Below the pieces are notes generated by a model that saw nothing but the letters and a program-made list of their open reading frames with translations, was not told where the DNA came from and did no database searches. The position numbers and the translations under genes were made by a program. Positions 26,011 to 38,166 of a stretch of 64,000 nucleotides of DNA are shown piece after piece (the first letter of the stretch is position 1; each line of letters begins with the position of its first letter). The DNA comes from Syncephalis plumigaleata (taxonomy: Eukaryota > Zoopagomycota > Zoopagomycetes > Zoopagales > Piptocephalidaceae): the NCBI GenBank assembly GCA_025201365.1, contig JAIXMF010000004.1:1364001-1428000 (forward strand), written 5' to 3'.

Positions 26011-26775
26011 TTAGTGCACTAATAGTACTAGTAGTGAACTGATGATACCAATGGTTATAACATTAGTAACACTAATCATGGATAGTTGTCGAAGGTTAGT
26101 GGCATTATTGACGGCGATCTTACAATCCTTAGCCGACTGTTTGATGGAGTCCATTCTTGATGTGAAGCTTTCACCGGCTAATGCCTGCGAACGTGGTGGT
26201 TTCCACGCAAGTGCATTCTGCAAAGTGGCACGACTACACTCGCTGCACTGCATCATTTGAATCGGCACTCGATTGCGTACGATTGTTGGTCACCTCCTCC
26301 ATACAATAGCCGTTGCTATTGGGCGCTTTCATACAATAAGTGTTGGCATTAAGCGAGTAGGTCAACCAGTCCGCGTATAAATCCTGTACGTCTCGTTGCG
26401 CATCCTTAAGCTCGGTTTGACAATGGGCCTCCATGGCGTCGAGTGCCTTATTAATTTGCTCTAGTGAGCAGAAATGTCCGCTACTGCCATCGATGGGTGC
26501 GGCACACACGGCAGCTAATGTTTTACTTGACGTCACGACTGATTCGACATTGGCACAAGGTGGAGTAACATCCGTGCCTGATAATGTCTTGCGGCATCCT
26601 CGGATGCCTTGGAGAAGGCAGGGATTGGCGCGCTACTGGTAGGTGCTGTTGAATTAGTGTTGGTAGTAGCTGGTGCTGCTGGTGACGCACTAGGCGTGGC
26701 AGCCAATACAACTTGTGTCATGTAAATACCGAGAACGGTAAGACACACAAAAAGTGCATTAACAAAGCGTGACAT
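26011..26775 (-). CDS. Cys-rich secreted GPI protein, paralogue B
   Basis: Starts with a clear signal peptide (MSRFVNALFVCLTVLGIYMT, then QVVLA) and a Ala/Thr/Ser/Pro stalk. The core matches paralogues A and C: GHFCSLEQINKALDAMEAHC, TELKDAQRDVQDLYADWLTY, TYCMKAPNSNGYCMEE, and CSECSRATLQNALAWKP. It ends in a hydrophobic GPI-type tail (VITIGIISSLLVLLVH). Two one-base losses, near 26595 and 26262, split the open frame into three; the conserved Cys blocks fall in all three, so a single gene is likely. It lies about 660 bp from paralogue A on the same strand, consistent with local duplication. Function unknown; probably cell surface. Confidence 0.65.
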
Positions 26776-27434
26776 TGTATAGTGTTGTACGTGAGTAAGC
26801 AAGAAAGTAAGTAAGAGAGTAAAGGTAGTGAATTCGTAAAGTAAAAAGTAGTCGATTGCAAATTAGAGAAGAGAGGAAAATAGTAAAGAGTAATAAAACT
26901 TAGGCGGCAAGTTTCAAAGAATAAACCGAGAACCATACCACGTGTATACTAAACACGGAACATGCCTACGCCTTACTTGTTCATGACAGCAATTACCAAT
27001 ACAACGTTACCAATAATGATTCTTCATTATTAATTCACATTATTAGTTAATAGATACAAAGAAATCATACGCAAGTGTGGAAGATAATAGAACAGCTTTA
27101 ACAAGTTATGATGAATTGACAGGAACATTTAGTAAAGGACAACATGGATGTTTGTTTTATTCAATGCATTGTTATAATGGCATTCGAGATGATTCATACA
27201 GCAATCTTCAATCAAGCAAAATGAAATGATGACATAGTACATGTGCTATGGAGCAACATCTTCTATGCATTGAGAAGCATTCATTAGTTTGTACAGTTTG
27301 ATGTCACAATTGCTACTATAGTTGATTTATTCAATTAATCATCCACTTCATAGAAAGTATTGGCATGTGTTATGGTTTAATGATGTATAAACACTACACT
27401 TATTAACTAATATAGTATGATTTATTGATGTTTG
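26776..27434. other. intergenic region
   Basis: About 660 bp between the start of paralogue B and the stop of the F-box gene, both on the minus strand. AT-rich. Nothing recognisable apart from the expected promoter and terminator regions. Confidence 0.45.
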
Positions 27435-29056
27435 TTATAATTCACCATATTCTTCTATCACTAGCGTATGCATGTCATCGGAACTACATATCGTGCCAGC
27501 CATTGTACATACATTTATCCTTTCTCCTGAATCTATAGGCTTTAGTCTGCGTATTGTTTCTTTTGTAGTAATATCCACAAGTAATCTAGACTCTGTCGTG
27601 TTCTTTTCCGTAACGACTAAATATAAGTTTCCCATAACATGGTGATATAACGTCGCGCCTGGAAACTGTAATATTTGATCATCACTATAAGATAAATCTG
27701 TCCAAATTTTTACTGAACCATTAACTAATGTTAGACATCTAAATCCGAGTTGTAACAGTGGAACTGGTAGATAGTTATCGGATATAGTATAACAATTTTG
27801 TGGAGTACTACATTGACCGCCTAACGCCACATCATGAATTACAAAGGGATAGCGGTAGGCGCGACTAATTAGCTGTACTATCACATGTGAGCCAGATGAA
27901 TTAAAAGCAAATAATAGACGTTTTGTTTGGATTTCGGGTAGATAAAACCATCCACTTCGCAATTGTACAACAGGATTATTGCTCGAGAACTGGTATAATG
28001 CCCATTCAATACGATCTGTATCATCTTTGACTAGTCTTGCCGTGTATAGTGTCGCTGTATCATTGGTTGTTTTGTAGAAACATGTCGCATCCCATGTGTC
28101 ATCAATGCTTCCTGGACACATGATACTATTATCTATATCGAATACCATTATACCGGCTGAATTCATTGATCACAAGTGTTAATTCCATTGAATGTACAAT
28201 AATAATAAAACTTCTTACTAATGCGGGGGATGTACGATTTGCCTAGTAAACCAGGTGATTTTGCAATTAATAGCATCCATTTTTCCTGGATTGATTCTAC
28301 TTGATGCGCCATTGGAGCACTAAACGTATTTACGGCGCTATTTTGTTTACGAGAACGTAACATTATGCCATGGCTGGTATTATTTTTAGGTATTTTGTGG
28401 GATTGTGCTATATAATAATCACTGAAAAAATATGTATGTCGTTCGCCATTATTACTACTTAAAAATAGTACATTTGGCGATGTAGAGAATGTACTGTTAT
28501 ACATAATATTGTTGCTTGCTCTAAGGTTTGGATGTGGCAGATATTCTAAAGTATAATTATGACCTGACGTTTCGTCTGAGCGGGCTTGCCGCGTTATAAA
28601 TACACGATTATCATTAACATCTTCGCGATAGCGTACTCCATCCTCGTCAGCTTCCATATCAATACGCGTGGTATTGTATCGTCCATATCGCCAGTTATTC
28701 TCGGTGCTCACTCGTCGACGATATGTGTTGTACCAGTCCACATTCTCTAGTAGATCGGCTCGTTTATCCGATGTACATGGATTGTTGACATCCGTGCGTA
28801 CACACCATAATACGAATTCCATTTCTTTAACATAATAAGCTCCCGATAGGAAATCACTATGGTATAGTTGTTGCCATAATATTGGGTCATCTCGAATACT
28901 GCTTAACGAGCGACAACATGCTGATAAACGCACTAATTCAATATGACCAAGTAGACTACGGAAGACACGCTGGTCTTGAAATGGAAGAGTATTCATACAG
29001 TCTAGTAATCTACAAGACGAGTTGGAATTACTCGATATTTCAGTAGTAGTAGACAT
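27435..29056 (-). CDS. F-box protein with probable beta-propeller C-terminus
   Basis: Two exons, 29056..28219 and 28156..27435, joined in phase 1 across a 62-nt intron give 519 aa without frame breaks. Residues 20-70 form an F-box: LPFQDQRVFRSLLGHIELVR, then LSACCRSLSSIRDDPILWQQ and LYHSDF. This motif normally binds Skp1 in SCF ubiquitin ligases. The remainder has repeated short beta-strand-like segments with aromatic ends (NVLFLSSNNGERHTYFFSD, LVNGSVKIWTDLSYSDDQIL), suggesting a degenerate propeller for substrate binding, but no WD or kelch consensus is visible. The same gene family is often expanded in fungi. Substrate unknown. Confidence 0.78.
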
Positions 29057-29155
29057 AGTGGAATGGAATAAGAAAGGCGATATGAGGTAGAGAAATACAA
29101 TGACGTTATTTTAATCAAGAATACATAAATAAATCATACGCAAGCGTGGATAACA

Positions 29156-29431
29156 ATGAAGCATGGTGTTCAAGTCATTCTAATTGACGAGATATCCTAC
29201 TGTCACTTGTCATGCCTTCTTACTATGAGTACAATTTATAACAATATACTAATTCATTATTCTATTAGATGCACACATCAGAATTGTAAAGATGACATGA
29301 ATGGTAAAGGATTCGAGTATCGTGTATGGAATCGGGATATGGCAGCATGTCTGACCTTTATTCAGATTATTCTCGGTCTTTGCAATGGAAACGGTGTTCC
29401 AACACAGCTACATCAGTGTCATTACTTCTAA
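29156..29431 (+). mobile_element. 5'-truncated relic of a TnpB/Fanzor-like nuclease gene (C-terminal zinc-ribbon end)
   Basis: The last ~55 codons (from about 29270) contain CTHQNC followed by YRVWNRDMAACLTFIQIIL and LGLCNGNG. A C-x4-C pair then WNRD-x-A-A-x-x-x-x-I is the C-terminal zinc-ribbon and RuvC-III end seen in TnpB (IS605/IS607) and eukaryotic Fanzor proteins. Only this end is present. The first ~35 codons look like read-through of unrelated AT-rich sequence, and I find no RuvC-I/II motifs or terminal repeats nearby. It is probably a dead fragment of a DNA transposon; assignment depends on a short motif. Confidence 0.4.
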
Positions 29432-29649
29432 ACGTTCAAGAAATGAAGGGCAAGGACAACAACTCATCCGTGATGGTTATCGCTATCACATCTTAATACG
29501 CAAGTTTTATTATCACTAATTGCAATATATGATATCGCAATCATTAACATCTCCCTCAACTGCTAGGACCATGACAACTACTCAATAGTAATAGCAATGC
29601 GATAAGGGTGTTAACCATTATGCAAACTATTTATTAATAAACTGCAAAA

Positions 29650-29935
29650 ATTTAGCAATGTTAATCGGTTGGAATACCTATAGATTACTAGCTTGTTACT
29701 ATGACGTAACCATGCCAGATTGCATACTTGCGACTGTGTGTGTCGACACTCTTAATGGGATGACCATTGAGAGTATCTCAAAATCGAATGAATTCATTTT
29801 GTATGCCACCACCCGTGGCTAGCAATCCTTGTTGATGTGGCAACCATGCGATAGCCTTCACAGTATCGTTATGTTCTTGGAATCGCCATAAGGATGAGGA
29901 GAAACGACGTTTGTCCCCTATAAGTTGACATTATA
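29650..29935 (-). pseudogene. decayed fragment of a Cdc20/Cdh1 (Fizzy) WD40 gene
   Basis: Read on the minus strand, WRFQEHNDTVKAIAWLPHQQ then GLLATGGG matches the highly conserved Fizzy-family block (FTEHxAAVKAIAW-PHQ-GLLASGGG). It is followed by FIRF, an in-frame TGA where the family has Trp, then DTLNGHPIKSVDTHS and, after a frame change, QVCNLAWLRHSNKLVI. Upstream an intron-like gap and CNHIW may be the preceding blade. The rest of the roughly 500-aa protein is missing in this window. Cdc20/Cdh1 activate the APC/C; this copy is not able to encode that protein. A stop replacing Trp plus truncation makes decay more likely than assembly error. Confidence 0.65.
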
Positions 29936-30187
29936 ATATTGCTACTCTAGCATCTATCAATTCAGCTTGAATCACATTGTATAAACAGTTTGGATAGCAC
30001 ATGGGACATAAATACCTGCCAAATATGGTTACAGTCGTGGATATTATGGTACTAATGGAAACTAGCGACACATTAGGAATGAGACAGCATGGCTATGTTT
30101 GAACGAGCTTTCTTTGATGGCTTTTGCGCTTTCTTTCTGTTTCCTCCGAGTTTTCTCTTTCACATTATACATATCATAGCAGGATTT

Positions 30188-31498
30188 ATGGCGGTTAATA
30201 GCATTAATTTAGCAGCATCAGCCATTGTGCTTTTGCTTTTACATGGCACAGCGATTGCTTATCAATTAGCGGGCAACTCAAATAATAATGTTTTCCTGCA
30301 GCACAACATAGAGAACGTCAAGGTCATCATCAATTCGCCCGATTATTACAATGCGGAAGCAACGCATAAAGGAAGCAATGTGGAAATATCATGCTTTAAT
30401 GAATTGAAACAGCATCCGGAATATCAGCTATACCAGAAGATGCTACCCGGTAAAACAAACACCGCTAGGGCAGAAGTCATCGGGAAAGAGTTTGTAGTGC
30501 AACCGCTATTTGACTTTGACTTTGACGACATCAATAAGCATTGCTTCGTATTACCAACGAGATGTGACAATACAATTGCGAAATACACCGAAAGAATGAG
30601 CGTGCTCGAGAAAGTAAAAACGCTTCCGACAATGATTGATCAACTCATAAGCGGACTCGCTTATCTACATCATGCAGGCTGGACACATAATGATATTAGT
30701 GACTCGACCGTTTGCATCAATGTGGATCAATTCAGCCGGAATGCCCGCGTACTTGTTCGTAACTTGAAAAAGACAACCAAGCTTAGGTTTAGAAATGATG
30801 GCGGTGCAGTAACGGTAAAATTCTATCCACGACCATATTTAATCGATTCACCCCAATGGACCACGGGTGAAAGGGTAGATCCACGCGCCAATGACATGTG
30901 GAACGTTGGCACGTTACTATATGGCCTCCTATTTGTAGATAATCCTATAGGCAATCTACCAAGAATCGGCAGTATATCTAGAATTGGACTGAACGGGTTG
31001 TCAAGTCTACCATGGCAAAAATGTTATTATGTATCCTTGGGAGAGACGAATCCCAAGACGTTTATTTACCACCACCCTAAATTGGCGTCCCTCGACAGTT
31101 TCGCTAGGCTTTTGATGCACGAGGAGGATTACCTATCAATAGGCAGCAAGTTTATGCCAGGATATCGTACGTTGAGGGAAGTAAACATGCAGAATTTCAA
31201 GCCCATGTCTGCACTATGGGTCTCGAAAATAGTACTTGCATGGATGTCGAAAACACCACTGAACATCCTTGCGGAAGAATCGCACGAACGGTATATTGTG
31301 AACTTTTTCTATTCCTGCAATCTGATCTTACTGCCAGAAGCTTATGATACGTATAAGGAAAAGATACTTCCGCTGTTGTATACGCTAAAAGATTTGCTTA
31401 ATCCAAATGTTAACAGTCGTCCGACTTCAGCAATCTACGTAAGACAGATGATGGTGCACACTAGATTCAAGACAAACGTAGACGATATAATCGAATAA
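30188..31498 (+). CDS. secreted protein-kinase-like protein (predicted pseudokinase)
   Basis: A signal peptide starts at the ATG at 30188 (MAVNSINLAASAIVLLLLHG); the frame is open further up to an ATG at 30089, but the stretch before 30188 is less signal-like. The intronless ORF gives 436 aa. A kinase C-lobe is visible: LISGLAYLHHAGWTHNDISD in place of the HRDLKxxN loop, with H-x-D kept but Asn replaced by Thr, and VDPRANDMWNVGTLLYGLLF matching the D-x-W-S-x-G helix. The DFG position reads VRNLKK, so the Mg-binding Asp is missing, and I see no clear VAIK Lys or glycine loop. It is therefore probably catalytically dead and extracellular or in the secretory pathway. Lack of introns and frame breaks sets it apart from its neighbours. 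Partner unknown. Confidence 0.7.
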   Translation: MAVNSINLAASAIVLLLLHGTAIAYQLAGNSNNNVFLQHNIENVKVIINSPDYYNAEATHKGSNVEISCFNELKQHPEYQLYQKMLPGKTNTARAEVIGKEFVVQPLFDFDFDDINKHCFVLPTRCDNTIAKYTERMSVLEKVKTLPTMIDQLISGLAYLHHAGWTHNDISDSTVCINVDQFSRNARVLVRNLKKTTKLRFRNDGGAVTVKFYPRPYLIDSPQWTTGERVDPRANDMWNVGTLLYGLLFVDNPIGNLPRIGSISRIGLNGLSSLPWQKCYYVSLGETNPKTFIYHHPKLASLDSFARLLMHEEDYLSIGSKFMPGYRTLREVNMQNFKPMSALWVSKIVLAWMSKTPLNILAEESHERYIVNFFYSCNLILLPEAYDTYKEKILPLLYTLKDLLNPNVNSRPTSAIYVRQMMVHTRFKTNVDDIIE

Positions 31499-31588
31499 AT
31501 ATATTCATATATATTGAGCATTATACAAATAGTAGTGCACACGATAAACGCATGACAGTGTCAAGTAGATAAACTGGTCGTATCATGT

Positions 31589-33925
31589 TTAAATTTGCTT
31601 GCATGAATACTTGCTATAGGAGTACACATCCAGTGCTTCACTTTTATTTCTCCTGACTCGAAATTGCGAGTAGAATAGGAATCTGTAATTTGAGATAATT
31701 ATAATCAATGACGTGCTGATTTACTTGTAAATCTAATGGCATATGATTAGTTATTGCTATGCTGCTAGTAACTACTTACCCATATGGATGTTTTGACAAG
31801 TTTAATATCATGCTTTCTAGCTTGCTGAATCTTCTAGCATTGTCATTGCGAGCCAGGTAACCCTTCTGGTAAAGACGTACACCAATTTTTGCTGTAGGAT
31901 CATCTGGCATATCAATGGAAATACCAAAGCATTCACCAGTCGGTAATGTATACATATATTTGTTATTATTTGTAGGCAAGGATGCTGACTCCATGTATTC
32001 CATAATATCTGTAAACTGTGTTTTATCAGGAATTATTATTTGGTCTGATATGAACGCATAGACTGCAATGTTTTTAACTAGCTGACCATCCGTAGATCTG
32101 GTGTACTTCCAATATAAACCTAGATAATGTTGCATATGTTCTATTCCATATTCTGTATTAATATCACTCAAGTGGATCTCCCATACGACGCAACCTTGCT
32201 TGCTGTTATAGATTGGAATGGTGACTAAATATTTAGATGATAAGTCAATGTCATCTGCATACGATATTGTGTTGCCCTCTAGAAACATTGTGCCCTCGAT
32301 TAGTTCTACCGCTATATTATTTGATACCACATCATCATCATCATCAGTAGTAGTATGTTCTACATCTGTGCTATCATCCTCATCGATCTATCAAGTTACT
32401 CATTAGCATATTCATATTCATATGTATTGGCAATGAAAGCAACAAACATCACTTACAGACATATAGAGTGGCTCATCGAATAGATGGTCGACCATGTCAA
32501 TCTTGGATAATGCAGCACGCATGATCTCTCGCATCTATGTGTTGTAAGATGACGATCATTGTATGATGACTACCACTCACCTCTACCAGACTGTTTGTTG
32601 CTAGGAATAGAATGTCATACGATTTAGTACTTGGTATCTCGACCAAATACATTGATAGTAAACAACGATCATTGCTAGGCGTATATCCTTGAACAAGCAT
32701 ATGTCGATTGACATTATTATCCAGCATGTAGCTTGTGTTTATACTTGCACCGTCATTCATTACTAGATGCTTGCCTTGCTGCCATTGCATGTTGACATCG
32801 ATGATGGTCCCGGATGATCCTTGTGAATAACACGCGTGAATAACGATATCTTATTATCCGCATTTGATGTGCCGTCATTATGAAGTAACAGATATTCCAT
32901 GGCAATTATCCCTTCCTCCACACTGTCACTGGCATCTCTGACATGCTGAATGATATCCGCGTCTTCCAACAGTATACTAGTATTGCTTGACTCTTCATCG
33001 CTCTTTTCTCGAGTGTATCCGATACACCATTCTGATGGAGGTTCAATCGAGAATCCTTCGTGGTTGATGTCATGATGAATACGAAATCGTGGCTGAATCG
33101 AATTGTTTACGACACTCTAGTTACAAGTAAGCATCGCATGTTACTTGATGACTATCCTAGTTTACGCTTACCGTGTTGACTTCCGCTTTGTTGTATTCCT
33201 CGTGCATCTGGTCAATCACTGACACGGTAATGACTGCCGGCTTAGTAATGTGTTCTTTGTCGTTGGATTCGGGATGTGCACGGAATGCCTTGATACACAT
33301 TCGAGTTGATTCATCAAGGGAGATGTACCGATATGCCGGGATCATACTACCAAAGTAATTGACGATTCCTTTGTTCTCCAGAGATGGCACTACATGATTA
33401 ATGAGTTGATCACGCTGGATGTTATTCACCGATATCACCGTTAATGCCGTAAGATAGTTGTGATGGTATACAATCATAATAGTTCCATCGAGTGGATCGT
33501 CCATTAGACTTGCTGTTGTCGATACATTACTCAGATGATAAATTGCCAGACACTTATTGACAGGTGAGTTAGTTGTATTGACTCGACATACTTCATATTT
33601 GTTTGAGGTAATGGTTTGCTGGAATGGGTGTCATTCGATAAAAGTTCAAAATGGTCACTTGACCATATTGGCACGATAGTCAGTTCTAGTCGATCAGTAG
33701 CATTCTCAATCAACTGGATGGCCTGACTTGGCTTCCACGACATAGTTGCTTCTATTTCTTTGGCAATTTCAATAAAAGCATTAGAACAATGCCAACTAGC
33801 ATGGTATTAGCATCATCATCATCACTGTTACTATCCTATTCATTCTCATACCTGAATCCACTTAATGGTATGTCCAATACAGGACCAAGCATCAGTATTT
33901 GACTGGGAAATGAAGATATGCTCCT

Positions 33926-33957
<32 letters not shown>

Positions 33958-35488
33958 CCGTGTATTCCTTGGATGTCTCTTCAATGGATACTCTAGTTGT
34001 TGCACTATTCCCATTTTGTATCTGACTAAACTGAACAACGAATGATGTGTCATTATCAAGCAGATACATCCAGCTAGTGGTGTCGTCATCGCTTATAGGT
34101 GCTAATAAATGGACGGCATAATGCTCGTAGAATCGCTTCAATAGCAAGTCGTATTCCGGGAAGTTTGGACTATCAGAACGAAACAGGAATACACACGTCT
34201 CATGAATATTGGCCATGTCTGCCCTTTCCTCAATACTCTCGGCTGTATATTTTGTTGAAGCTGATATTTGCTTTTCTATCTTGTTACGACATGCCACTGC
34301 TAGGAACAATCGATGATATGGCCGTGATGGCACTGAAGCCAAGTGATGCGTTGATTTCACTTCATACACGACAACAGCTGCTGTATCTTTTGCACCACGA
34401 TTGGTTGCTCGATATTCTTGTGTCTTCTCATGATCAATCGAGTCGGTAGGCTCCATTTCAATTGTCCCCTCATGCGTGTACTGATGCCGTCCAGTAAGGG
34501 CAACCAGTGGATGATTATTAGCAATTGTCATTGATACACATGTGCCAGTCGATCCACTAGTATGGATTCATTTTGATGTTCTCTAGTGAGTTCAGCATGT
34601 TGACTATCGAGACCTGTTGCAAGATGCATCGATTCCATGTGTTGCGAGAAATGATCAATCATGCGATTATCGTATGCGAAATCATCTTCGCATTCGTCTT
34701 CATTGTAAAAGCATCTACTCAACTATAATTAGTCATGGATATTAGTTTAGTTTACGGGTATGATATCCTACCAACATCTATCGTTGATGATCTAACTGAC
34801 ATTGGTTGTCCTTCTCCTCCTTCTCCTCCAGGACTAAATGTGTCATGATTAATGAGTAGACTATAGCAACATTGGCACAACTTACTATGGTAACTCCAAA
34901 TACTCCATATCAAGTATGTTACCGCTACTCCTCTCAGTTGATGGTAGCAACGAACACGCAACTCAAACGGTCTAGTCGAACTTGATCGGTCCATCCAACA
35001 TTCAAGAGCAAATGTCGCATCAAATGACTTTCCCTGTATAAGCTGAGGACTTTGTATAGGTCGAAGTGCATGTGAAATGGATCGTTCGTAATAGCGTCTC
35101 AACCGCTCTGGGCTACAGCTGAAATCAACACCACGCTCTGTGACGATGAAGCGAGCACATAGTTGCGGCGGTTCATTGTGTTCAGCACCGGTATCGAAAG
35201 CAACAGCCGCGTAAATTTCATGTAAACACTTTCCATTTATCGGCTCGAGCTTAAACACCGATATACCGGCAAGCAGAAGACTATCCTCGTGTTGGCACAT
35301 AGCGTATACGTGTTGCAGTCCTCCCTAGGTGCCGGCAGTACCTCGCCACTATTAGGCGGGAAGTAAAAGTAGGCACGGCCCAGTTGTAAGGTGGAATGAG
35401 CGGAATTGACTGTGCATTCTAGTTGTCGAGACAGTAGCCTCTCACCTTGCTGCAGTTTATCCGCAAGATGTGCAGACTGTGTGCTCAT
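31589..35488 (-). CDS. large multi-exon gene of unknown function
   Basis: I do not recognise the product. It starts at the ATG at 35488 (MSTQSAHLADKLQQGERLLS) and can be followed through about ten exons to a stop near 31589 (after SYSKYSCKQI). Visible features are a Cys-containing N-terminal region (LQLGRAYFYFPPNSGEVLPA), poly-Asn near 33927-33957, and many beta-rich segments ending in hydrophobic pairs (TALTVISVNNIQRDQ, KYLVTIPIYNSKQGCVVWEI), perhaps a propeller. At least three one-base losses are needed (near 35322, 34560 and 33594). The join around 33750-33836 does not keep frame with the splice sites I can see, so two genes (33836-35488 and 31589-33743) are possible. The plus-strand neighbour converges within 90 bp. 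Confidence 0.5.
33927..33957 (-). repeat. poly-Asn-coding (GTT/AAC)n repeat
   Basis: Trinucleotide run coding about ten Asn residues in the unknown gene on the minus strand. Confidence 0.85.
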
Positions 35489-36243
35489 TACGTACGAGGT
35501 TACTACAATATGAAAGCGTCCTTAATAGACTAGGCGGATTTATGCAAACAACAACAACAACAACAACTTATACACTAGATAACAAATACTATTGAACAAG
35601 AACGGAAACTGACAACTAGGCCATTGACGTAGCATCATCATTATTCCAGTACACATGGTAGTACAGATATTATTTTCGTGTACTTATAGAATAGAATGGC
35701 ATCAACTATGGCGTCACATACAATGAATGTATAAACATGCATTTGAATTAACAGCAATCATCAAGATACTATGAAAGTGCGTTGTAAGCAGTGTTGTAAA
35801 ATGTAATAATAGACTAGCATGATTATACAACTCAATCCTGGCAGTTATTTAAGATGCAAACTACAAACATCGCCATCTCGTTGTTCAATTTCAAACAAGA
35901 AGTCAATTACACGATAGCATTATTGATGTACACGTCAATATGATAAAGCAACGTAAATCGAATGACATAGGCAGTAGTATGCATTCACACTCTACTGTCA
36001 ATGATAAAATTAACCTGTAATGATGAATGGTAGAATTGTCGGCCATTATTTGCATTGTTACCTTCCGATTAGTGAGAATCATCTTGAGGTTTAGCATACA
36101 TACTTTACGAATAAACGGTGTTAAGCATATTTTATACGAATATTTCTACATAATGAATGGCATTCAATCCATGACATATGTCCTACATTCCTAGTCAACA
36201 TACTTTATTCTTCGGTAAAACAAAAAACATCGCCTTTTACTTA
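35489..36243. other. intergenic region
   Basis: About 755 bp upstream of the unknown gene and downstream of the SRRM1-like gene. It is AT-rich with a short ACA repeat near 35550. No gene seen. Confidence 0.45.
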
Positions 36244-37596
36244 TTATTCTTCCATTGTAGCAGTATCTCTGGTCGTGTCAGTATTAGTCGATTCACGTTG
36301 ATGACGACGTTGACGACGTGATCGTTCCATATCTTCACTTTGATCACTTTCCACATCTGCTGCTGCTGCTGCTGATTTAGTATGCGATCTATGACGTGTA
36401 TCCTCCCTTGAACGTTCGCGTCGTCTATAATGTTCACGATCACGATCACGACTACGGCTACGATCGCGACTACTTTGATGCCGATTACGGTCGTAGCCAG
36501 AACGATATAATCGCTGTCGACCATCTCTATCATACGAAGTGGCAGCACTGTCACGATGCGACCCATATGCTCGATCACGCGAATATCGCGATCGTTCTAC
36601 ACTTCGACTACGACTACGACGTCGATGATGATGATGATGGTCTCGATGATTTCGATCTCTGTCTCGATTTCGATCACGACTACGATCACGACGAGATGTA
36701 TCATTACGGTCGCTCTCTACTACTGTACGTGGAACTTCCACTTCGGATGGCCTTTCCGCTCTTTTATGCTCTACAGGCTCATGCTTTCTCTAATTGAAAC
36801 GAGAATACGTTGATTAGTATTTACAGCAATTGTATGAGCAATATCTAGCCAAACTTACCTGTATTTGTTCCTTCGGTCTTGTATCAGCACTACGTTCTGC
36901 CGCCTCCTTTCATGTAGCGCATTGATACGTCGTCTAATCTCCTGCTCTTTCATCTAATTGACGCGTTATTCATAACTCGTCCATTTTATCCAATCATCCG
37001 GTACATACTTTGTTTGTTTAAGCTGCTCTGCTTTTTCCTCGATAAACTGCTGGCACACCCGCCACATTCTCCTGCGCGCTTAGGAGCAGCTCCCATAGTT
37101 CAACGACAAATTGAGGTGCCTTATCCTCTAGGAATCCCGTCAAATCGATTTGTATACGACGTGGATCTAGTTCCTAGTCATGGCAGTAGTATTAATAACG
37201 CGCGGATAGTTTGCTATAATGCCTAGAATGCTCGTGCTCGTTAGTTACCTTTTCTTCTAGCATACCATATACAAACTCTACCACGACTTCATCCTCAATG
37301 CCTAGCAGTTCTTTGACACGCCGGGCAATCCATAGGCGCATCACGTTCATGTTCACTTTGCTCATATTAACCTAGTTGGTTCGGATCAAGTTAGCTGCTA
37401 AATCTCCATAGCTGTATTGCAATAATAGCTTACTTTCTTTTTAAATGATGCAGGAAATGTCATTGATTTCAGCAGTTTCCTGTGCTTATTGCTGAAACGC
37501 GAGTCCTGGTCGGCACTCGTGCCCTAATCACAAATATTATAGATGAGTTGACAAGGCCAGTCTTCTATTTACCTTGAAGAATCCTCCGTCTCCCAT
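36244..37596 (-). CDS. SRRM1: SRRM1/SRm160-like PWI-domain splicing factor
   Basis: The first exon is 24 nt (37596..37573, MGDGGFFK); the next opens GTSADQDSRFSNKHRKLLKS. The PWI domain is clear: MTFPASFKKKVNMSKVN, LWIARRVKELLGIEDEVVVE, FVYGMLEE, QIDLTGFLEDKAPQFVVELW, then LLLSAQENVAGVP. A long RS/RD-rich tail (RSRDRNRDRDRNHRDHHHHH, RRRSRSRSVERSRYSRDR) follows and ends at 36244. This is the architecture of SRm160/SRRM1, a splicing coactivator that binds RNA through PWI and other SR proteins through its RS tail. Two one-base losses are needed, near 37052 (CCC read as CC) and 36908 (A run). The human protein is longer because of an expanded RS region. Confidence 0.88.
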
Positions 37597-38166
37597 AACT
37601 AATAGTGTCTCATTCACAAAATAAACTGGAATAACAATATGTAAAGAATCCTATAGGTACGATTGCAAAATGGGTTGTGTAAATCGAAAAGTAACAGATT
37701 TATTTGGTTTATAAATAAAACCAACAAATCAAATTGTTGAGAGGATGCATTTGACTGTTCTCGTTGGTTATACAGTTGTGAGTGAGCTATCCGTAAATAC
37801 TAAGGTATGCTATCCATTGACATGGCGCTTGCTCATATGCTTGTTGCTCTATATTAGTAGTGATATTGGTAGACTGGATGATCAACGCTAGATATGAGGC
37901 TATATTACATCAAAATGAATGGAATGCTTGTCAGTCATACTATTACAGATACTCATATACTCATAATCATACGTTGTATTGATAAGCATTTTCAATCGTG
38001 TATTTATTAATAAACTATGTTGATAATGTTACGGTTAATTGCATGATAGCAACGAGTGAACAAATAGAATACACGGTAAGCAATGTAATAAACAAGCGGT
38101 GCTAGTAGAATGACTGAGTTGACACGAATGAGCAAGGAATGAGCAAGGAAGGGTGCATGAACACGT
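37597..38166. other. intergenic region upstream of the SRRM1-like gene
   Basis: About 570 bp of AT-rich sequence up to the left inverted-repeat arm. No gene recognised. Confidence 0.4.
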
